Below, piece by piece: positions 41,870 through 51,200 of a stretch of 64,000 nucleotides of DNA; within the stretch, counting starts at the first letter, position 1; each line of letters starts with the position of its first letter. Origin of the DNA: Lacticaseibacillus casei DSM 20011 = JCM 1134 = ATCC 393 (lineage in GTDB: Bacteria; Bacillota; Bacilli; Lactobacillales; Lactobacillaceae); the NCBI RefSeq assembly GCF_000829055.1, contig NZ_AP012544.1, forward strand, positions 1,488,001 through 1,552,000, read 5' to 3'. A model generated the notes under the pieces. The model made no database searches. It was not told where the DNA came from and was given only the letters and a program-made list of their open reading frames with translations. A program made the position numbers and the translations under genes.

Positions 41870-42217
41870 TTAACGACGCTTTTCGCGGATACGTGCTGCT
41901 TTGCCGCGGAGTGCGCGTAGGTAGTAGAGTTTTGCCCGACGAACTTGGCCGTGACGGGTGACTTCAATCTTTTCGACCCGCGGGGAGTGTAATGGGAATG
42001 TCCGTTCCACACCGACACCGTTTGAGATTTTACGAACAGTGTAGGTAGCGGAAATGCCAACACCGCGACGTTTGATTACAACGCCTTCAAAGAGCTGAAT
42101 ACGTTCGCGTTCGCCTTCGACAATCTTAGCGTGGACGCGGACGTTATCGCCTGCACGGAAGTCAGGAATATCGTCGCGTAACTGTTTCTTGGTAATTTCT
42201 TGAATCAATGGGTTCAT
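41870..42217 (-). CDS. rplS: 50S ribosomal protein L19, 115 aa
   Basis: [31 protein letters not shown] begins the protein, with [17 protein letters not shown] and RAKLYYLR later, all diagnostic. ATG 42217 has AAAGGAG upstream; the upstream in-frame ATG lies inside the leader. It has its own promoter and an L19-type leader, so it can be expressed apart from trmD. Confidence 0.98.
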   Translation of the reverse strand: MNPLIQEITKKQLRDDIPDFRAGDNVRVHAKIVEGERERIQLFEGVVIKRRGVGISATYTVRKISNGVGVERTFPLHSPRVEKIEVTRHGQVRRAKLYYLRALRGKAARIREKRR

Positions 42218-42224
42218 TGGTCTT

Positions 42225-42292
42225 TCTCCTTTGCCGACATTCATAATCATCCCGAACAGCGGAATGCCGTTGATATGTGACGTATCACAATC
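42225..42292 (-). promoter_or_regulatory. L19-type autoregulatory leader of rplS
   Basis: Minus strand GGCATTC pairs with GAATGTC, closing a loop with CCGCTG, next to a GTGATACGTCAC hairpin at the start of the transcript. This matches the Firmicutes rplS leader as I recall it; repression by L19 is from that family knowledge. Confidence 0.72.
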
Positions 42293-42296
42293 AATA

Positions 42297-42325
42297 AGTT
42301 TAGCATGTCCGGTGATGCGTGTAAA
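42297..42325 (-). promoter_or_regulatory. Promoter of rplS
   Basis: Minus strand TTTACA (42320-42325), 17-base spacer ending TGC, TAAACT (42297-42302); extended -10. The start would fall at the first base of the L19-type leader. Confidence 0.88.
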
Positions 42326-42417
42326 GATAAAATTCTTTACAAGATTGTCCAGCCACTATGCACCGACACAACAATACAGATTCCGCCAAAAACGTCCTAT
42401 CATTTCGCGCTTTATTC

Positions 42418-43206
42418 TCAATCGGTATCCTCTGTGTTCTGTTCGAAAGCGTTCAATCGTCTTTCTGCTGCTTTTGTGGCCTCTTCTGTTTTAACCTCGC
42501 GTAACAGTTTTTTGGCGGCATCATCAAGTTCGACCCGCTCAAGCAAATCCGGTCGCCGCAGATAGGTTCGGCGCAGGCTTTCCTTTAACCGCCAACGGGC
42601 AATCAGCTGATGGTTGCCATTTTGGAGGACTTCAGGCACCTTCATACCGCGATATTCAGGCGGGCGGGTGTATTGCGGGTACTCGAGCAGGCCATTTTCA
42701 AAACTGTCGGTGTGGGCGCTTTCGTCATTACCCAAAACACCTGGCAAAAGCCGGACAATGGCATCAATCATGACCATTGCCGGCAGCTCGCCGCCGGTTA
42801 GGACATAGTCGCCAAGTGAATATTCATCGGTGACAAGTGTCCGAATCCGTTCATCATAACCTTCGTAATGCCCACAAATGAAGACCAGGTGGCTTTCTTG
42901 CGAGAGTTCCCGGGCGGCTTGCTGGTCGAACTTTTTGCCTGCCGGATCCATCAAAATAACCCGCTTAGGCCCCGGATGGCGTTGATTGACCCCATCCATG
43001 GCCTCAAACAGCGGTTCCGGCTTGAGCAACATGCCAGAACCGCCACCATAAGGCGTGTCATCTACGTGATGGTGTTTGTCATGGCTATAACTGCGATAAT
43101 CAACCACATCAAAGTTAAGCAGGTGGCGTTCAAGCGCCTTCCCGATCATGCTTTCGCGCAATGGCTCAAACATATTTGGAAACAAGCTTAAAACGTCAAT
43201 CTGCAT
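42418..43206 (-). CDS. trmD: tRNA (guanine-N1)-methyltransferase TrmD, 262 aa
   Basis: Makes m1G37 in tRNA. The SPOUT knot with SFLGxYxx-type segments is visible as [13 protein letters not shown] and [29 protein letters not shown]. The ATG at 43206 has GGAAGGG upstream and overlaps the rimM stop by 11 bases. Normal length. Confidence 0.98.
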   Translation of the reverse strand: MQIDVLSLFPNMFEPLRESMIGKALERHLLNFDVVDYRSYSHDKHHHVDDTPYGGGSGMLLKPEPLFEAMDGVNQRHPGPKRVILMDPAGKKFDQQAARELSQESHLVFICGHYEGYDERIRTLVTDEYSLGDYVLTGGELPAMVMIDAIVRLLPGVLGNDESAHTDSFENGLLEYPQYTRPPEYRGMKVPEVLQNGNHQLIARWRLKESLRRTYLRRPDLLERVELDDAAKKLLREVKTEEATKAAERRLNAFEQNTEDTD

Positions 43207-43714
43207 CGTCAATCAACCCTTCCGGCACGATGACGTGCGCTTCCTTGCGTTCCAGATCAATCGACTGTACCACAGACTTTAAAAACGGCAACAAAATCTC
43301 ACTTTTACCGGCGCGGGGAATTACCCAGACATCATTAGGACCGGGGCTGAGAATCTCACTGACTTTGCCGAGTGTCTGACCATGCTCATCAATCACCGTC
43401 AAGCCGATAATATCTTTATAATAATAGCTACCGGCTTCAAGCGGCTGTAAGGCAGCATCCGTGACCTGCATTTTTTTCCCTTTGAACGGTAAAACCTGGT
43501 TAATATCCGTATAGCCTTTAAACGTCAGCATTGTGAGGCCTTTATGTTCGCGAACCGATTGAATCGTCAGCGCCGTTTTGGGCGAAGTCGCAACATAGAC
43601 CGTCTTCCCCACCTGAAACCGCTGCTCCGGAAAATCCGTCGTCACAAGCACACGGACTTCACCGCGGATGCCATGGGTATTCACAATCGTGCCAATATCA
43701 TAATACTCGGGCAT
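43196..43714 (-). CDS. rimM: Ribosome maturation factor RimM, 172 aa
   Basis: Assists 30S head assembly. The N-terminal domain starts with [20 protein letters not shown], and [17 protein letters not shown] lies in the C-terminal PRC-barrel. Overlaps trmD. ATG follows GGAGG. Downstream of khpA's terminator, so also transcribed partly separately. Confidence 0.97.
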   Translation of the reverse strand: MPEYYDIGTIVNTHGIRGEVRVLVTTDFPEQRFQVGKTVYVATSPKTALTIQSVREHKGLTMLTFKGYTDINQVLPFKGKKMQVTDAALQPLEAGSYYYKDIIGLTVIDEHGQTLGKVSEILSPGPNDVWVIPRAGKSEILLPFLKSVVQSIDLERKEAHVIVPEGLIDDAD

Positions 43715-43747
43715 ACATTTCCTCCTTATGTCTCCACCAGTCAGGTC

Positions 43748-43790
43748 AAAATAAAAAGACCGACGCGGTATGCGCCAGCCTTTTTATTTT
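43748..43790 (-). terminator. Terminator at the end of khpA
   Basis: Minus strand AAAAAGGCTGGCGC pairs with GCGTCGGTCTTTTT, followed by ATTTTG. It overlaps the last codons of khpA and likely separates rpsP-khpA from rimM-trmD-rplS. Confidence 0.82.
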
Positions 43791-44038
43791 GTATGCGGCG
43801 CATCCAAAATATTGAGCCGCACCCGCTTATCGTACGGGCTTTTAACACTGTATACAATGGTTCGGATTGCCTGGGCAACCCGGCCCTGTTTGCCGATCAC
43901 GCGGCCGACATCTTCAGGCGCAACAGCCAGATCAAAGGCCATATACTCGCCTGTTTCATGCGCCGTCACCTTTACGGCTTCTGGCTTGGTAACCAGCGGG
44001 GTAACAATGGCTTTGATCAAACTACCGATATCCACCAT
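43784..44038 (-). CDS. khpA: KH-domain RNA-binding protein KhpA (YlqC), 84 aa
   Basis: Small KH protein, partner of KhpB in RNA-based control of cell division in Gram-positives. VGRVIGKQGRVAQAIRTIV is the GxxG loop at about 43-61. Ends TK with the terminator overlapping. Lies between rpsP and rimM as in most Firmicutes. Confidence 0.94.
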   Translation of the reverse strand: MVDIGSLIKAIVTPLVTKPEAVKVTAHETGEYMAFDLAVAPEDVGRVIGKQGRVAQAIRTIVYSVKSPYDKRVRLNILDAPHTK

Positions 44039-44050
44039 TTAAGACCGCCT

Positions 44051-44326
44051 TTATTTCTTAGCAAAGCGCGCTTCGTGATACTTCTGCATGATGCCCTTGC
44101 TGCCAAGCAAGTTACGTACAGTATCTGAAGGTTGTGCGCCTTTTTGAAGCCAATTCAAAATATCTTCTTCATTTAACTTTAAATCGACTGGATTAGTCAA
44201 CGGGTTGTAATAGCCCACGGCTTCGATGAAACGACCGTCACGCGGCGAGCGTGAGTCTGCTACAACGATCCGGTAGAAAGGCTTACGCTTTGAACCCATC
44301 CGCTTTAAACGAATTTTAACTGCCAC
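44051..44326 (-). CDS. rpsP: 30S ribosomal protein S16, 91 aa
   Basis: [24 protein letters not shown] begins the protein (GTG start eight bases after AGGAGG), then [14 protein letters not shown]. The longer ATG frame starting 13 codons earlier was rejected. A strong promoter at 44361-44389 lies just upstream inside the ffh terminator. Confidence 0.97.
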   Translation of the reverse strand: MAVKIRLKRMGSKRKPFYRIVVADSRSPRDGRFIEAVGYYNPLTNPVDLKLNEEDILNWLQKGAQPSDTVRNLLGSKGIMQKYHEARFAKK

Positions 44327-44360
44327 TAAGTCCACCTCCTGCTCATTTATCAACCTTGAT

Positions 44361-44389
44361 AGCATAGCAAAAAAAAATTAAGCTGTAAA
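44361..44389 (-). promoter_or_regulatory. Promoter of rpsP, overlapping the ffh terminator
   Basis: Minus strand TTTACA (44384-44389), 17-base spacer GCTTAA-T9-GC, TATGCT (44361-44366) with TGC extension. The spacer is the terminator T run. Confidence 0.75.
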
Positions 44390-44405
44390 GCCTTTTTTCT
44401 TTACA
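44368..44405 (-). terminator. Terminator of ffh
   Basis: Minus strand TGTAAAG / CTTTACA stem with an 8-base loop, then GCTTAA and nine T. Confidence 0.7.
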
Positions 44406-44421
44406 CGGAAAATTGTTCGGC

Positions 44422-45858
44422 TTATGAATGGAATCGCTTGGCCTTTTTAAGCCGCTTCTTCTTGTTGCGTTTTTGCTTGCGGACCATGGAGTTCATCGCC
44501 ATTTTTCCTAGCTTACCGGAAACACCGCCACCCATGAGCCCGTCAAGACCCTTCATATTGCCTTTGCTCATCTGGTTCATCATTTGTTTACTTTGGTTGA
44601 ACTGCTTGATCATTCGATTGACTTCAACAACCGGCCGGCCGGAACCACCGGCAATCCGCCGCCGCCGACTCGGATTCAGCAAATCCGGATTTTCCCGTTC
44701 CTGCGGGGTCATCGAATAAACAATAGCCTTCATGTGGGCAATGTCCTTAGGATCCATTTTGACATTTGCCAGCGCCTTATTATTCGCCATCCCGGGAATC
44801 ATCTTCATGATGTCCTCAAGCGGCCCCATTTTGCTAATTTGATCCATCTGATCGAGGAAATCGTTAAAATCAAACGAATTCTCACGGATCTTCTCAGCGA
44901 CTTCCTGAGCTTGCTTTTCATCATAGTTCTTTTGGGCTTTGTCAATCAGCGTCAGCATGTCACCCATGCCAAGAATCCGATTGGCCATCCGGTCCGGATA
45001 AAAGACATCCAAGGCGTCCATCTTTTCGCCTTGCCCGATGAACTTGATCGGCTTGCCAGTGACCGCGCGAATTGACAGTGCTGCCCCGCCACGGGTATCA
45101 CCATCCAACTTCGTCAAAACAACTCCGGTAATATCCAGCTGTTCATTGAAGCCTTTGGCAACATCAACCGCCGCTTGACCGGTCATGGCATCCACGACCA
45201 GCAAAATGTCATTCGGATGCGCAAGTGCTTTGATGTTCTTAAGCTCGTTCATGAGCTTTTCATCAATTTGCAATCGGCCAGCCGTATCAATGAGCACGTA
45301 ATCGTTCTTGTTTTCTTTGGCGGTGGCCAAGCCTTGCCGCACAATTTCAGCCGGATCGGTATCGGTGCCCATCTCGAACACCGGCACATTTAGTTGCTTG
45401 CCGATGGTTTGCAGCTGATCAATCGCTGCCGGTCGATAAACGTCGGCCGCGATCAGCAAAGGCCGCGCCTTCTCGTTGTCCATCAAATACTTGGCCAGCT
45501 TGCCGACCGTTGTAGTTTTCCCGGCCCCTTGCAACCCAGCCATCATAATAACGGTTGGAATATGCGGCGCCTTGTTCAGCGGCACCGCGGCCTCGCCCAT
45601 GGTTTTGACTAACTCGCCGTTGACAATCTTAATGATTTGTTGGGCGGGGGTCAGGCTTTCGAGTACTTCTGTACCAACTGCTTTAGTGCGGACGTTTTTG
45701 ATGAACGTCTTAACCACATCAAAATTGACATCGGCTTCCAGCAACGCCAGCCGAATTTCCCGCATGGCCTCGCGAACGTCGCTTTCACTGACCTTGCCTT
45801 TACGCCGTAATCCGCTAAAGGCTTTCTGTAACCGTTCCGATAATCCTTCAAATGCCAT
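44422..45858 (-). CDS. ffh: Signal recognition particle protein Ffh, 478 aa
   Basis: GTPase that targets nascent membrane proteins to FtsY and SecYEG. The NG domain has GLQGAGKTT at 108-116, DTAGRLQ and TKLDGDTRGG; the C-terminal methionine-rich M domain binds SRP RNA (QSKQMMNQMSKGNMKGLDGL). Length is normal. It lies after ylxM in the same transcript; ftsY is 1.4 kb away in another operon. Confidence 0.98.
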   Translation of the reverse strand: MAFEGLSERLQKAFSGLRRKGKVSESDVREAMREIRLALLEADVNFDVVKTFIKNVRTKAVGTEVLESLTPAQQIIKIVNGELVKTMGEAAVPLNKAPHIPTVIMMAGLQGAGKTTTVGKLAKYLMDNEKARPLLIAADVYRPAAIDQLQTIGKQLNVPVFEMGTDTDPAEIVRQGLATAKENKNDYVLIDTAGRLQIDEKLMNELKNIKALAHPNDILLVVDAMTGQAAVDVAKGFNEQLDITGVVLTKLDGDTRGGAALSIRAVTGKPIKFIGQGEKMDALDVFYPDRMANRILGMGDMLTLIDKAQKNYDEKQAQEVAEKIRENSFDFNDFLDQMDQISKMGPLEDIMKMIPGMANNKALANVKMDPKDIAHMKAIVYSMTPQERENPDLLNPSRRRRIAGGSGRPVVEVNRMIKQFNQSKQMMNQMSKGNMKGLDGLMGGGVSGKLGKMAMNSMVRKQKRNKKKRLKKAKRFHS

Positions 45859-45870
45859 AGTATCCCCCTG

Positions 45871-46212
45871 CTATTTCGCGGTTTGATCCGCGACTCGTTC
45901 TAATAATGTGCTCAAAGCCTTGTCGTCCGGGTAATGGGCGCGGACATAGCCCACCAGCGCATCCACTGCCTCATTTTGCGCTTGGTAGTTGGCAAAAAGA
46001 TGCAGCTTCTTTTCATATTCTTCCAAGCTAGCTTCGGTTCGCCGAATATTGTCGTAAACCGCCTGGCGCGACACGTTAAATTCAGTCGCAATTTCACCCA
46101 GCGAATAATCATCACCGTAATACAAAGCCAAATACGCATGTTGTTTATCCGTTAATAACGGGCCATAAAACTCAAACAATGAGTTCATGCGATAATTTTT
46201 TTCGATTTCCAT
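45871..46212 (-). CDS. ylxM: YlxM-family DNA-binding protein (UPF0122), 113 aa
   Basis: Helix-turn-helix protein (sigma-like region 4) seen as [23 protein letters not shown] at about 40-62, with [24 protein letters not shown] before it. Usually coupled with ffh and thought to act in SRP expression or function. ATG at 46212 or 46215 both follow AAAGGA; I choose 46212 from the family N-terminus. Confidence 0.9.
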   Translation of the reverse strand: MEIEKNYRMNSLFEFYGPLLTDKQHAYLALYYGDDYSLGEIATEFNVSRQAVYDNIRRTEASLEEYEKKLHLFANYQAQNEAVDALVGYVRAHYPDDKALSTLLERVADQTAK

Positions 46213-46283
46213 CATGTCATTCCTTTGATCCCATGATTGCCGGTACATCAGTTCTCCGGCCGCTTGAACATGGTCCTTGTATA

Positions 46284-46312
46284 AGGATACCGGTATCGTT
46301 GGAAATGGTCAA
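46284..46312 (-). promoter_or_regulatory. Candidate promoter of ylxM-ffh
   Basis: Minus strand TTGACC (46307-46312), 17-base spacer, TATCCT (46284-46289). Leader of about 65 bases. Confidence 0.65.
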
Positions 46313-46373
46313 TTGTCACCGGAAAATAGTCAGCGCATCTCACGGTCCAGCACGTTTATAAAAAACGGCAACC

Positions 46374-46402
46374 TAGACGAGCGTTCATTAAGTATTTAAA
46401 AT
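46374..46402 (+). promoter_or_regulatory. Promoter of the 46454 gene
   Basis: TAGACG (46374-46379), 17-base spacer, TAAAAT (46397-46402). Moderate match; a cre-like site overlaps its -10 end. Confidence 0.55.
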
Positions 46403-46415
46403 GTAATCGGTTACA
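46402..46415 (+). promoter_or_regulatory. cre-like operator (CcpA binding site)
   Basis: TGTAATCGGTTACA matches the degenerate cre consensus TGWNANCGNTNWCA at every position and is palindromic. It begins at the last base of the -10, so CcpA binding would repress the following small gene in glucose. Confidence 0.6.
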
Positions 46416-46453
46416 ACCGCCTTATCGTCATTTAGGAAAGGACAAGATTTCAC

Positions 46454-46645
46454 ATGCAAAAAACGGATCTAAAAATGACAGCAGCTGGTTTTAAAACTAC
46501 CGATGATTTAGTTGACGCTACCATCAATCTGCTTGATGAGAACGACTATCACTTTCTGGCGATCGCACTAGCGCAAGAGCTGGTGTATCATCGTAGCGAC
46601 CAAGATAAAGTGACGTTGATTAAAGAATATGTCCAACTTGTGTAG
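46454..46645 (+). CDS. Small hypothetical protein, 63 aa
   Basis: No recognised domain. MQKTDLKMTAAGFKTTDDLVDATINLL starts an acidic, helix-rich protein with a hydrophobic centre (HFLAIALAQELVYH) but no membrane segment. ATG lies ten bases after GGAAAGGAC. It has its own promoter and a cre-like site, suggesting carbon control. No terminator seen. Confidence 0.7.
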   Translation: MQKTDLKMTAAGFKTTDDLVDATINLLDENDYHFLAIALAQELVYHRSDQDKVTLIKEYVQLV

Positions 46646-46732
46646 ATATAGAGCTACATTCGCACATTGTCTGTTCTCTAACAGGACGGATCTACGAAAG
46701 CGGATTCACATTTCCAGTTTTGCCTCATTTCG

Positions 46733-46741
46733 TGGTACACT
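46733..46741 (+). promoter_or_regulatory. Extended -10 promoter of the 46770 gene
   Basis: TGGTACACT, -10 with TG extension; no clear -35. Confidence 0.5.
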
Positions 46742-46769
46742 GAACATGTGAAAAATTGGAGGGAAGAAT

Positions 46770-47084
46770 ATGGTCGCAACCTTTATTTACTGGGCCGTGT
46801 TTGCTGTCCTTGCTGCTTGGGGATTGTGGAGTTTGGTTTTCTCATGTGTTTACCTGAGCAACCATGAAAACGGCAATTTATGGTTCTTTGCTATTATCAA
46901 CACCATTTTCGGTCTTTTAGGCTGGTTATTTGCGTGGATCATGAGCAATACGGCATGGCAACAATACTGGTTTGCAAGTAAAGTCCAACCATCCGCTTGG
47001 TTCACCTACCTGCTAATCGGCTACCTTGTCTTGGTTATCTTACAAGTCATTTTTGGCCGGGAAAAGAAAGTCCAGACAGCCTAA
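46770..47084 (+). CDS. Small membrane protein, 104 aa
   Basis: Three hydrophobic segments (about 4-27, 37-60 and 78-96) with aromatic-rich loops; no family recognised. ATG follows TTGGAGGG. Ends REKKVQTA. Followed by repeat copy F and a bidirectional terminator shared with ftsY. Confidence 0.82.
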   Translation: MVATFIYWAVFAVLAAWGLWSLVFSCVYLSNHENGNLWFFAIINTIFGLLGWLFAWIMSNTAWQQYWFASKVQPSAWFTYLLIGYLVLVILQVIFGREKKVQTA

Positions 47085-47111
47085 ATCATCAACGCGCTGG
47101 ATTGACGCACC

Positions 47112-47229
47112 TTAACGCGTTCGCCGGAGCAGGAGTCTGCGTGTAAGGACCTCGGTCGCAATGGCAAAGTTCGCCATCACGCCCAAGGCCACTTACACTC
47201 CGACTCCTAAGCGCGCCGGCTCACGCTCA
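47112..47229. repeat. Dispersed palindromic element, copy F
   Basis: About 118 bp between the converging 46770 gene and ftsY. Read on the minus strand: GAGCGTGAGCCGGCGCG start, middle arm GGAGTC pairs with GACTCC, core stem GTGTAAG to CTTACAC, end AACGCGTTAAGG. It lies two bases from the ftsY terminator. Confidence 0.9.
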
Positions 47230-47230
47230 T

Positions 47231-47275
47231 ATAAAAAAGCGTTGCACTTGAACGAACAGGTGCAGCGCTTTTTTT
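47231..47275. terminator. Bidirectional terminator of ftsY and the 46770 gene
   Basis: AAAAAAGCGTTGCACTTG pairs with CAGGTGCAGCGCTTTTTT (two mismatches) and has T runs on both strands. Confidence 0.88.
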
Positions 47276-47297
47276 CAGTTCCTTTGATTGCCTTGAG

Positions 47298-48293
47298 TTA
47301 GGCTTTTACTTCAATCAAGCCCTTAAACAGGCCGGTCACGAACTTTGTTGGATCAAATGCCTGCAAGTCATCCATTTTTTCGCCCAGCCCCACTAACTTG
47401 ACCGGTACATGCAGCTCATTGCGGATTGCCAAGACAATGCCGCCTTTGCCAGAGCCGTCTAGCTTGGTTAACACAATGCCGGTAATTTGGGTCGTCTGGT
47501 TAAACTCTTTCGCCTGATTCAGCGCATTCTGGCCGGTCGTGGCATCCAGCACTAACAAGACTTCTTGTGGCGCATCCGGCAATTCGCGGACGATCACGCG
47601 TTTAATCTTGTTCAACTCATTCATCAGGTTGACTTTGTTTTGCAAGCGGCCAGCGGTGTCGACCAACACCACATCATAGCCTTTTTCTTTTGCCCGCTTA
47701 ACACCATCAAAAACAACGGCTGCGGGATCGCCGCCTTCTTTCGTGGCCACCACCGGCACATCAACGCGGCGGCCCCATTCTTGCAATTGCTGAATAGCGC
47801 CCGCTCGAAAGGTATCGGCTGCCACTAGCAAGACGCGCTTGCCTTCTTCTTTGAGCTGATGCGCTAGCTTGCCAACAGTGGTCGTCTTGCCGGCGCCATT
47901 AACACCCACAAACAGAAAGACAGTTGGCCCTTCTTCGGCAAAGTGGATCTGGTTATCTTCACCTTTACCGGCCTCACCATACATATCTACCAGCTTCTCA
48001 ACGATAACTCGCGAAACGGCCTTGGGATCCTTTGCATTTTTAAGCTTAACTTCTTCGCGCAATTCATCGCTCAACCGAACCGCTGTTTCAAAACCGACAT
48101 CTGATTCGATAAGCATCTCTTCAAGGTCATCGAAAAAGTCTTCATCCACCGTCCGAAAATTGGCAAATAACGCATTAAGCTTTTCGCCAAAACTACTGCG
48201 GCTTTTCTCAAGACCTTCGTCATATTTATTTTCTTCAGGCGTTTCCGGCTCTTCCCCGGTGAATGCCTTTTTAATCGCATCAAAAAGTCCCAT
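47298..48293 (-). CDS. ftsY: Signal recognition particle receptor FtsY, 331 aa
   Basis: Membrane-docking SRP receptor GTPase. GVNGAGKTTT at 130-139, DTAGRLQNKVNLM and TKLDGSGKGG mark the NG domain. The N-terminal acidic A region is short (about 1-45). Overlaps smc by one base (TAATG). Confidence 0.98.
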   Translation of the reverse strand: MGLFDAIKKAFTGEEPETPEENKYDEGLEKSRSSFGEKLNALFANFRTVDEDFFDDLEEMLIESDVGFETAVRLSDELREEVKLKNAKDPKAVSRVIVEKLVDMYGEAGKGEDNQIHFAEEGPTVFLFVGVNGAGKTTTVGKLAHQLKEEGKRVLLVAADTFRAGAIQQLQEWGRRVDVPVVATKEGGDPAAVVFDGVKRAKEKGYDVVLVDTAGRLQNKVNLMNELNKIKRVIVRELPDAPQEVLLVLDATTGQNALNQAKEFNQTTQITGIVLTKLDGSGKGGIVLAIRNELHVPVKLVGLGEKMDDLQAFDPTKFVTGLFKGLIEVKA

Positions 48294-51200
48294 TAACTTG
48301 TCGCCTCTTTCTGTGATTGATCCAGACTGACTGCCATAATCCGACTCACTCCGGATTCCTGCATGGTCACGCCGTACAAGACATTGGCCGCAACCATCGT
48401 GCCGTGACGGTGCGTGATCACGATAAATTGGGTCGCGCTGGCATAATGGCGTAAGAACTCGCCAAACCGGTTAACGTTGACATCATCCAGTGACGCCTCA
48501 ACTTCATCCAAAATCGAAAATGGTACCGGACGGACTTTTAGAATCGCGAAAAGCAACACAATCGCGGTTAACGCCCGTTCGCCACCTGACAGCAATGACA
48601 GTCGCGTCAGCTTCTTGCCAGGCGGTTGTGCGGAAATCTCGATCCCGGTTGCCAACAGATCATCTGGATCAGTCAAGCTGAGATGGGCATGCCCACCGCC
48701 AAACATTTGCGGGAAAATCGCTTCAAACGCACTATTCGTCTGGTCAAACATATTTTTGAATCGTGTTTTGACGGTTTCATCCAATTCGTGCATCGTCTCT
48801 TCAAGCTGCTGTTTAGCGGCCAAAAGATCGTCTTGCTGCTTGGTGAGAAATTCGTAACGCTGATTCACCTCTTTGAACTGTTCAATTGCATTCAGATTAA
48901 CCGGCCCTAGTTCATCGATCCCGCGTTTCAAGAGCTTTAACTTGCTCTTTAATTCGGGAATCGGCGCGTGATCCGGCGCCACGGCAGCTTTGGCCGCTTC
49001 GTAAGTGAGCTGATAATCCTCGGCTAACGTGTTCAGACGAGCATCCAGGCCCAACTTCACCCGGTTAAGGGCCACCGCCTGTTGTTCGGAGGTCGCCATC
49101 GCCTGATGCTGTTGTTCATAGGTCGTTGTAATTCTGGCAGAAATCTCGCTTAACTTGCCACGATTGGCCGCCTTGGTTTGAGTCACTTTGGTTTGCTCGG
49201 CCTTCAGCTGCTTCAGTTCCTCTTGTAACTTGGCAATCGTAGCTGTACGACTGGCTTTTTCAGCCGCCGTTTCCTTAGCCGTGGCCGTAATGTGCTCAAT
49301 GCGTTGCTGGAGTTCAGTAATTTGTTCATTTGCATCCCTGGCCTGCGTTTGCCATTGCTGATGCTGATCATGCAGCGTCTGCAAGTCATTGGTCACCACG
49401 GCCAGCTTCGTCTTCAACGCATTTTCGGCTGCTGCTTGCTTCGACCGGGAATCGGCCGCAGCGGCAGCGGCAGCTTTCAGTTGTTCAATTTCTGCCTGAG
49501 CCTCTTCGATGTCACGAGCAATTTTTTTGCCAGCTTGATGAAGCTCGGTCATTTTAGCACTCAAATCAGCCTGAGCCGTATTAGCCTGTTGTGCGGCAGC
49601 CAACTGTCGCCGCGCCTGCCGTAGCGTCTCTGCCTGCGCAGTGTGCTGACTGGTAATGGCCGTTAGATCGGCTGCTAACGCCTGAGACTGCGCCTGAGCG
49701 TCTTGCCATGCAGTTTGGGCGGTGTTCTCCTGCTTGGTCAGTTCGGTCAAGGCGGTTTGCTTCTTTTTGAGATCTTCGACTAATTCCTGCAGTTGGGTTT
49801 TAAGATGGCGGGCTTCCTGATTGCGTGCCAGCGGTGAAGCTTGCCGGCCTTGCTTGACCTGGCCGCCTGTCAGTGAGCCACCTGGATTCAAAATATCCCC
49901 AGCCGTCGTTACAATACGATAACGGTGATGAGTGGTGTTGGCAATGGTAATCGCGTGAGGCAGGGTGTCGACAATCAAGACACTGCCTAGCAGATTAGCC
50001 ATCACGGACTTTAGATCAGCCGGATATTGGGCAAGCTGCAGCCCTGTACCTAAAAAGCCGTCTGCGCCTTTGACAAGTTGCAAAACCGCACTTGGCAGCT
50101 CACGTGGCCGCATCACAGCAGCAGGTAGAAAAGTCGCCCGCCCAGCCCGCTGTTGCTTTAACAGGCTGATGGCGCGTTGGGCCGCTGCTTCGTCGCGGGT
50201 GACAATGGCCTGTAGATTGCTACCTAAGGCCAAATCAAACGCTTGCTGGTAAGCGGTCGGTACTTCCAACAATTCAGCCACCGCACCAATCACCCCTGGC
50301 AAGGTTGCTTTATGCTTCAGCACAACCCGAACGCCGTTATAAAAGCCCGCATAGTCTTCATTCAATTCAGATAGCGTCTCATACCGTGCGCGTGCGCGTT
50401 GATAAGTCGCCATTTCGTCTTGATAAGTTTGCTGCTGGGCACTGCGGTTTTGTTGCAGCTGATTCAACTTGGTTTTAGCTTCTTCAACGGCAGTTTGTTG
50501 CGTTTCTGCTTTGGCCTGTAACTTTTGCTGCTGGCTTAACAGCGTATTGACCTTGGCCTCCTGATCCTGCGCCTGCTTGCTCAGCTCATAGATGCGCCGA
50601 TCATGAGCCGCGTTTTGACTCGCCGCAAGTTGCTGGTCTTTTTGTAAGGCAGCCTGAGCATTTTTATTGTCCGCTTGGGTTTTCAACAGATCAATATAGT
50701 GATTCTGGACAGACTCCAACTGACGATTCAAAGCAGCCGGGTCTTGGCTGGCTTGCTTTTGTTGGGCCAGCTGTTCCTTGAGGTCTTGCTGTTTTTTCTG
50801 GGAGGCATCAAGCTGCTTGGTTAAGTCGGCCAGTCGCTGATTTGCCTCTGCTAGCGCCTGCTGAGCGTGGGTCAACCGATCTTTTAAATCAGCCAAGGCT
50901 GCCGCCGCGTTGGCCGAGCGTTCGCTAGAGAGGTTCGCTTCACCGCTTAGATTTTCCAGCTTCATCGAGCGACTCAAGACCTGGTCATTCAGCTGGTTCA
51001 GCCGTTCTTCATGCTGATGATCCACCGCACTCAACTGTTCGGACTGATTTTCCAGATCCTTAACCTTTGCCGTCAGCGCCGCAATGGTCGCCTTGGTCAC
51101 TTTGGCTTCACCTTGGGTCTTCTCCTGCTCCGCCGCTAGCTGTTCGATTTCCAGCGCCAAAAGTGTTTGGTGAATCTTCTTATAGTCAGCAGTTTGCTGC

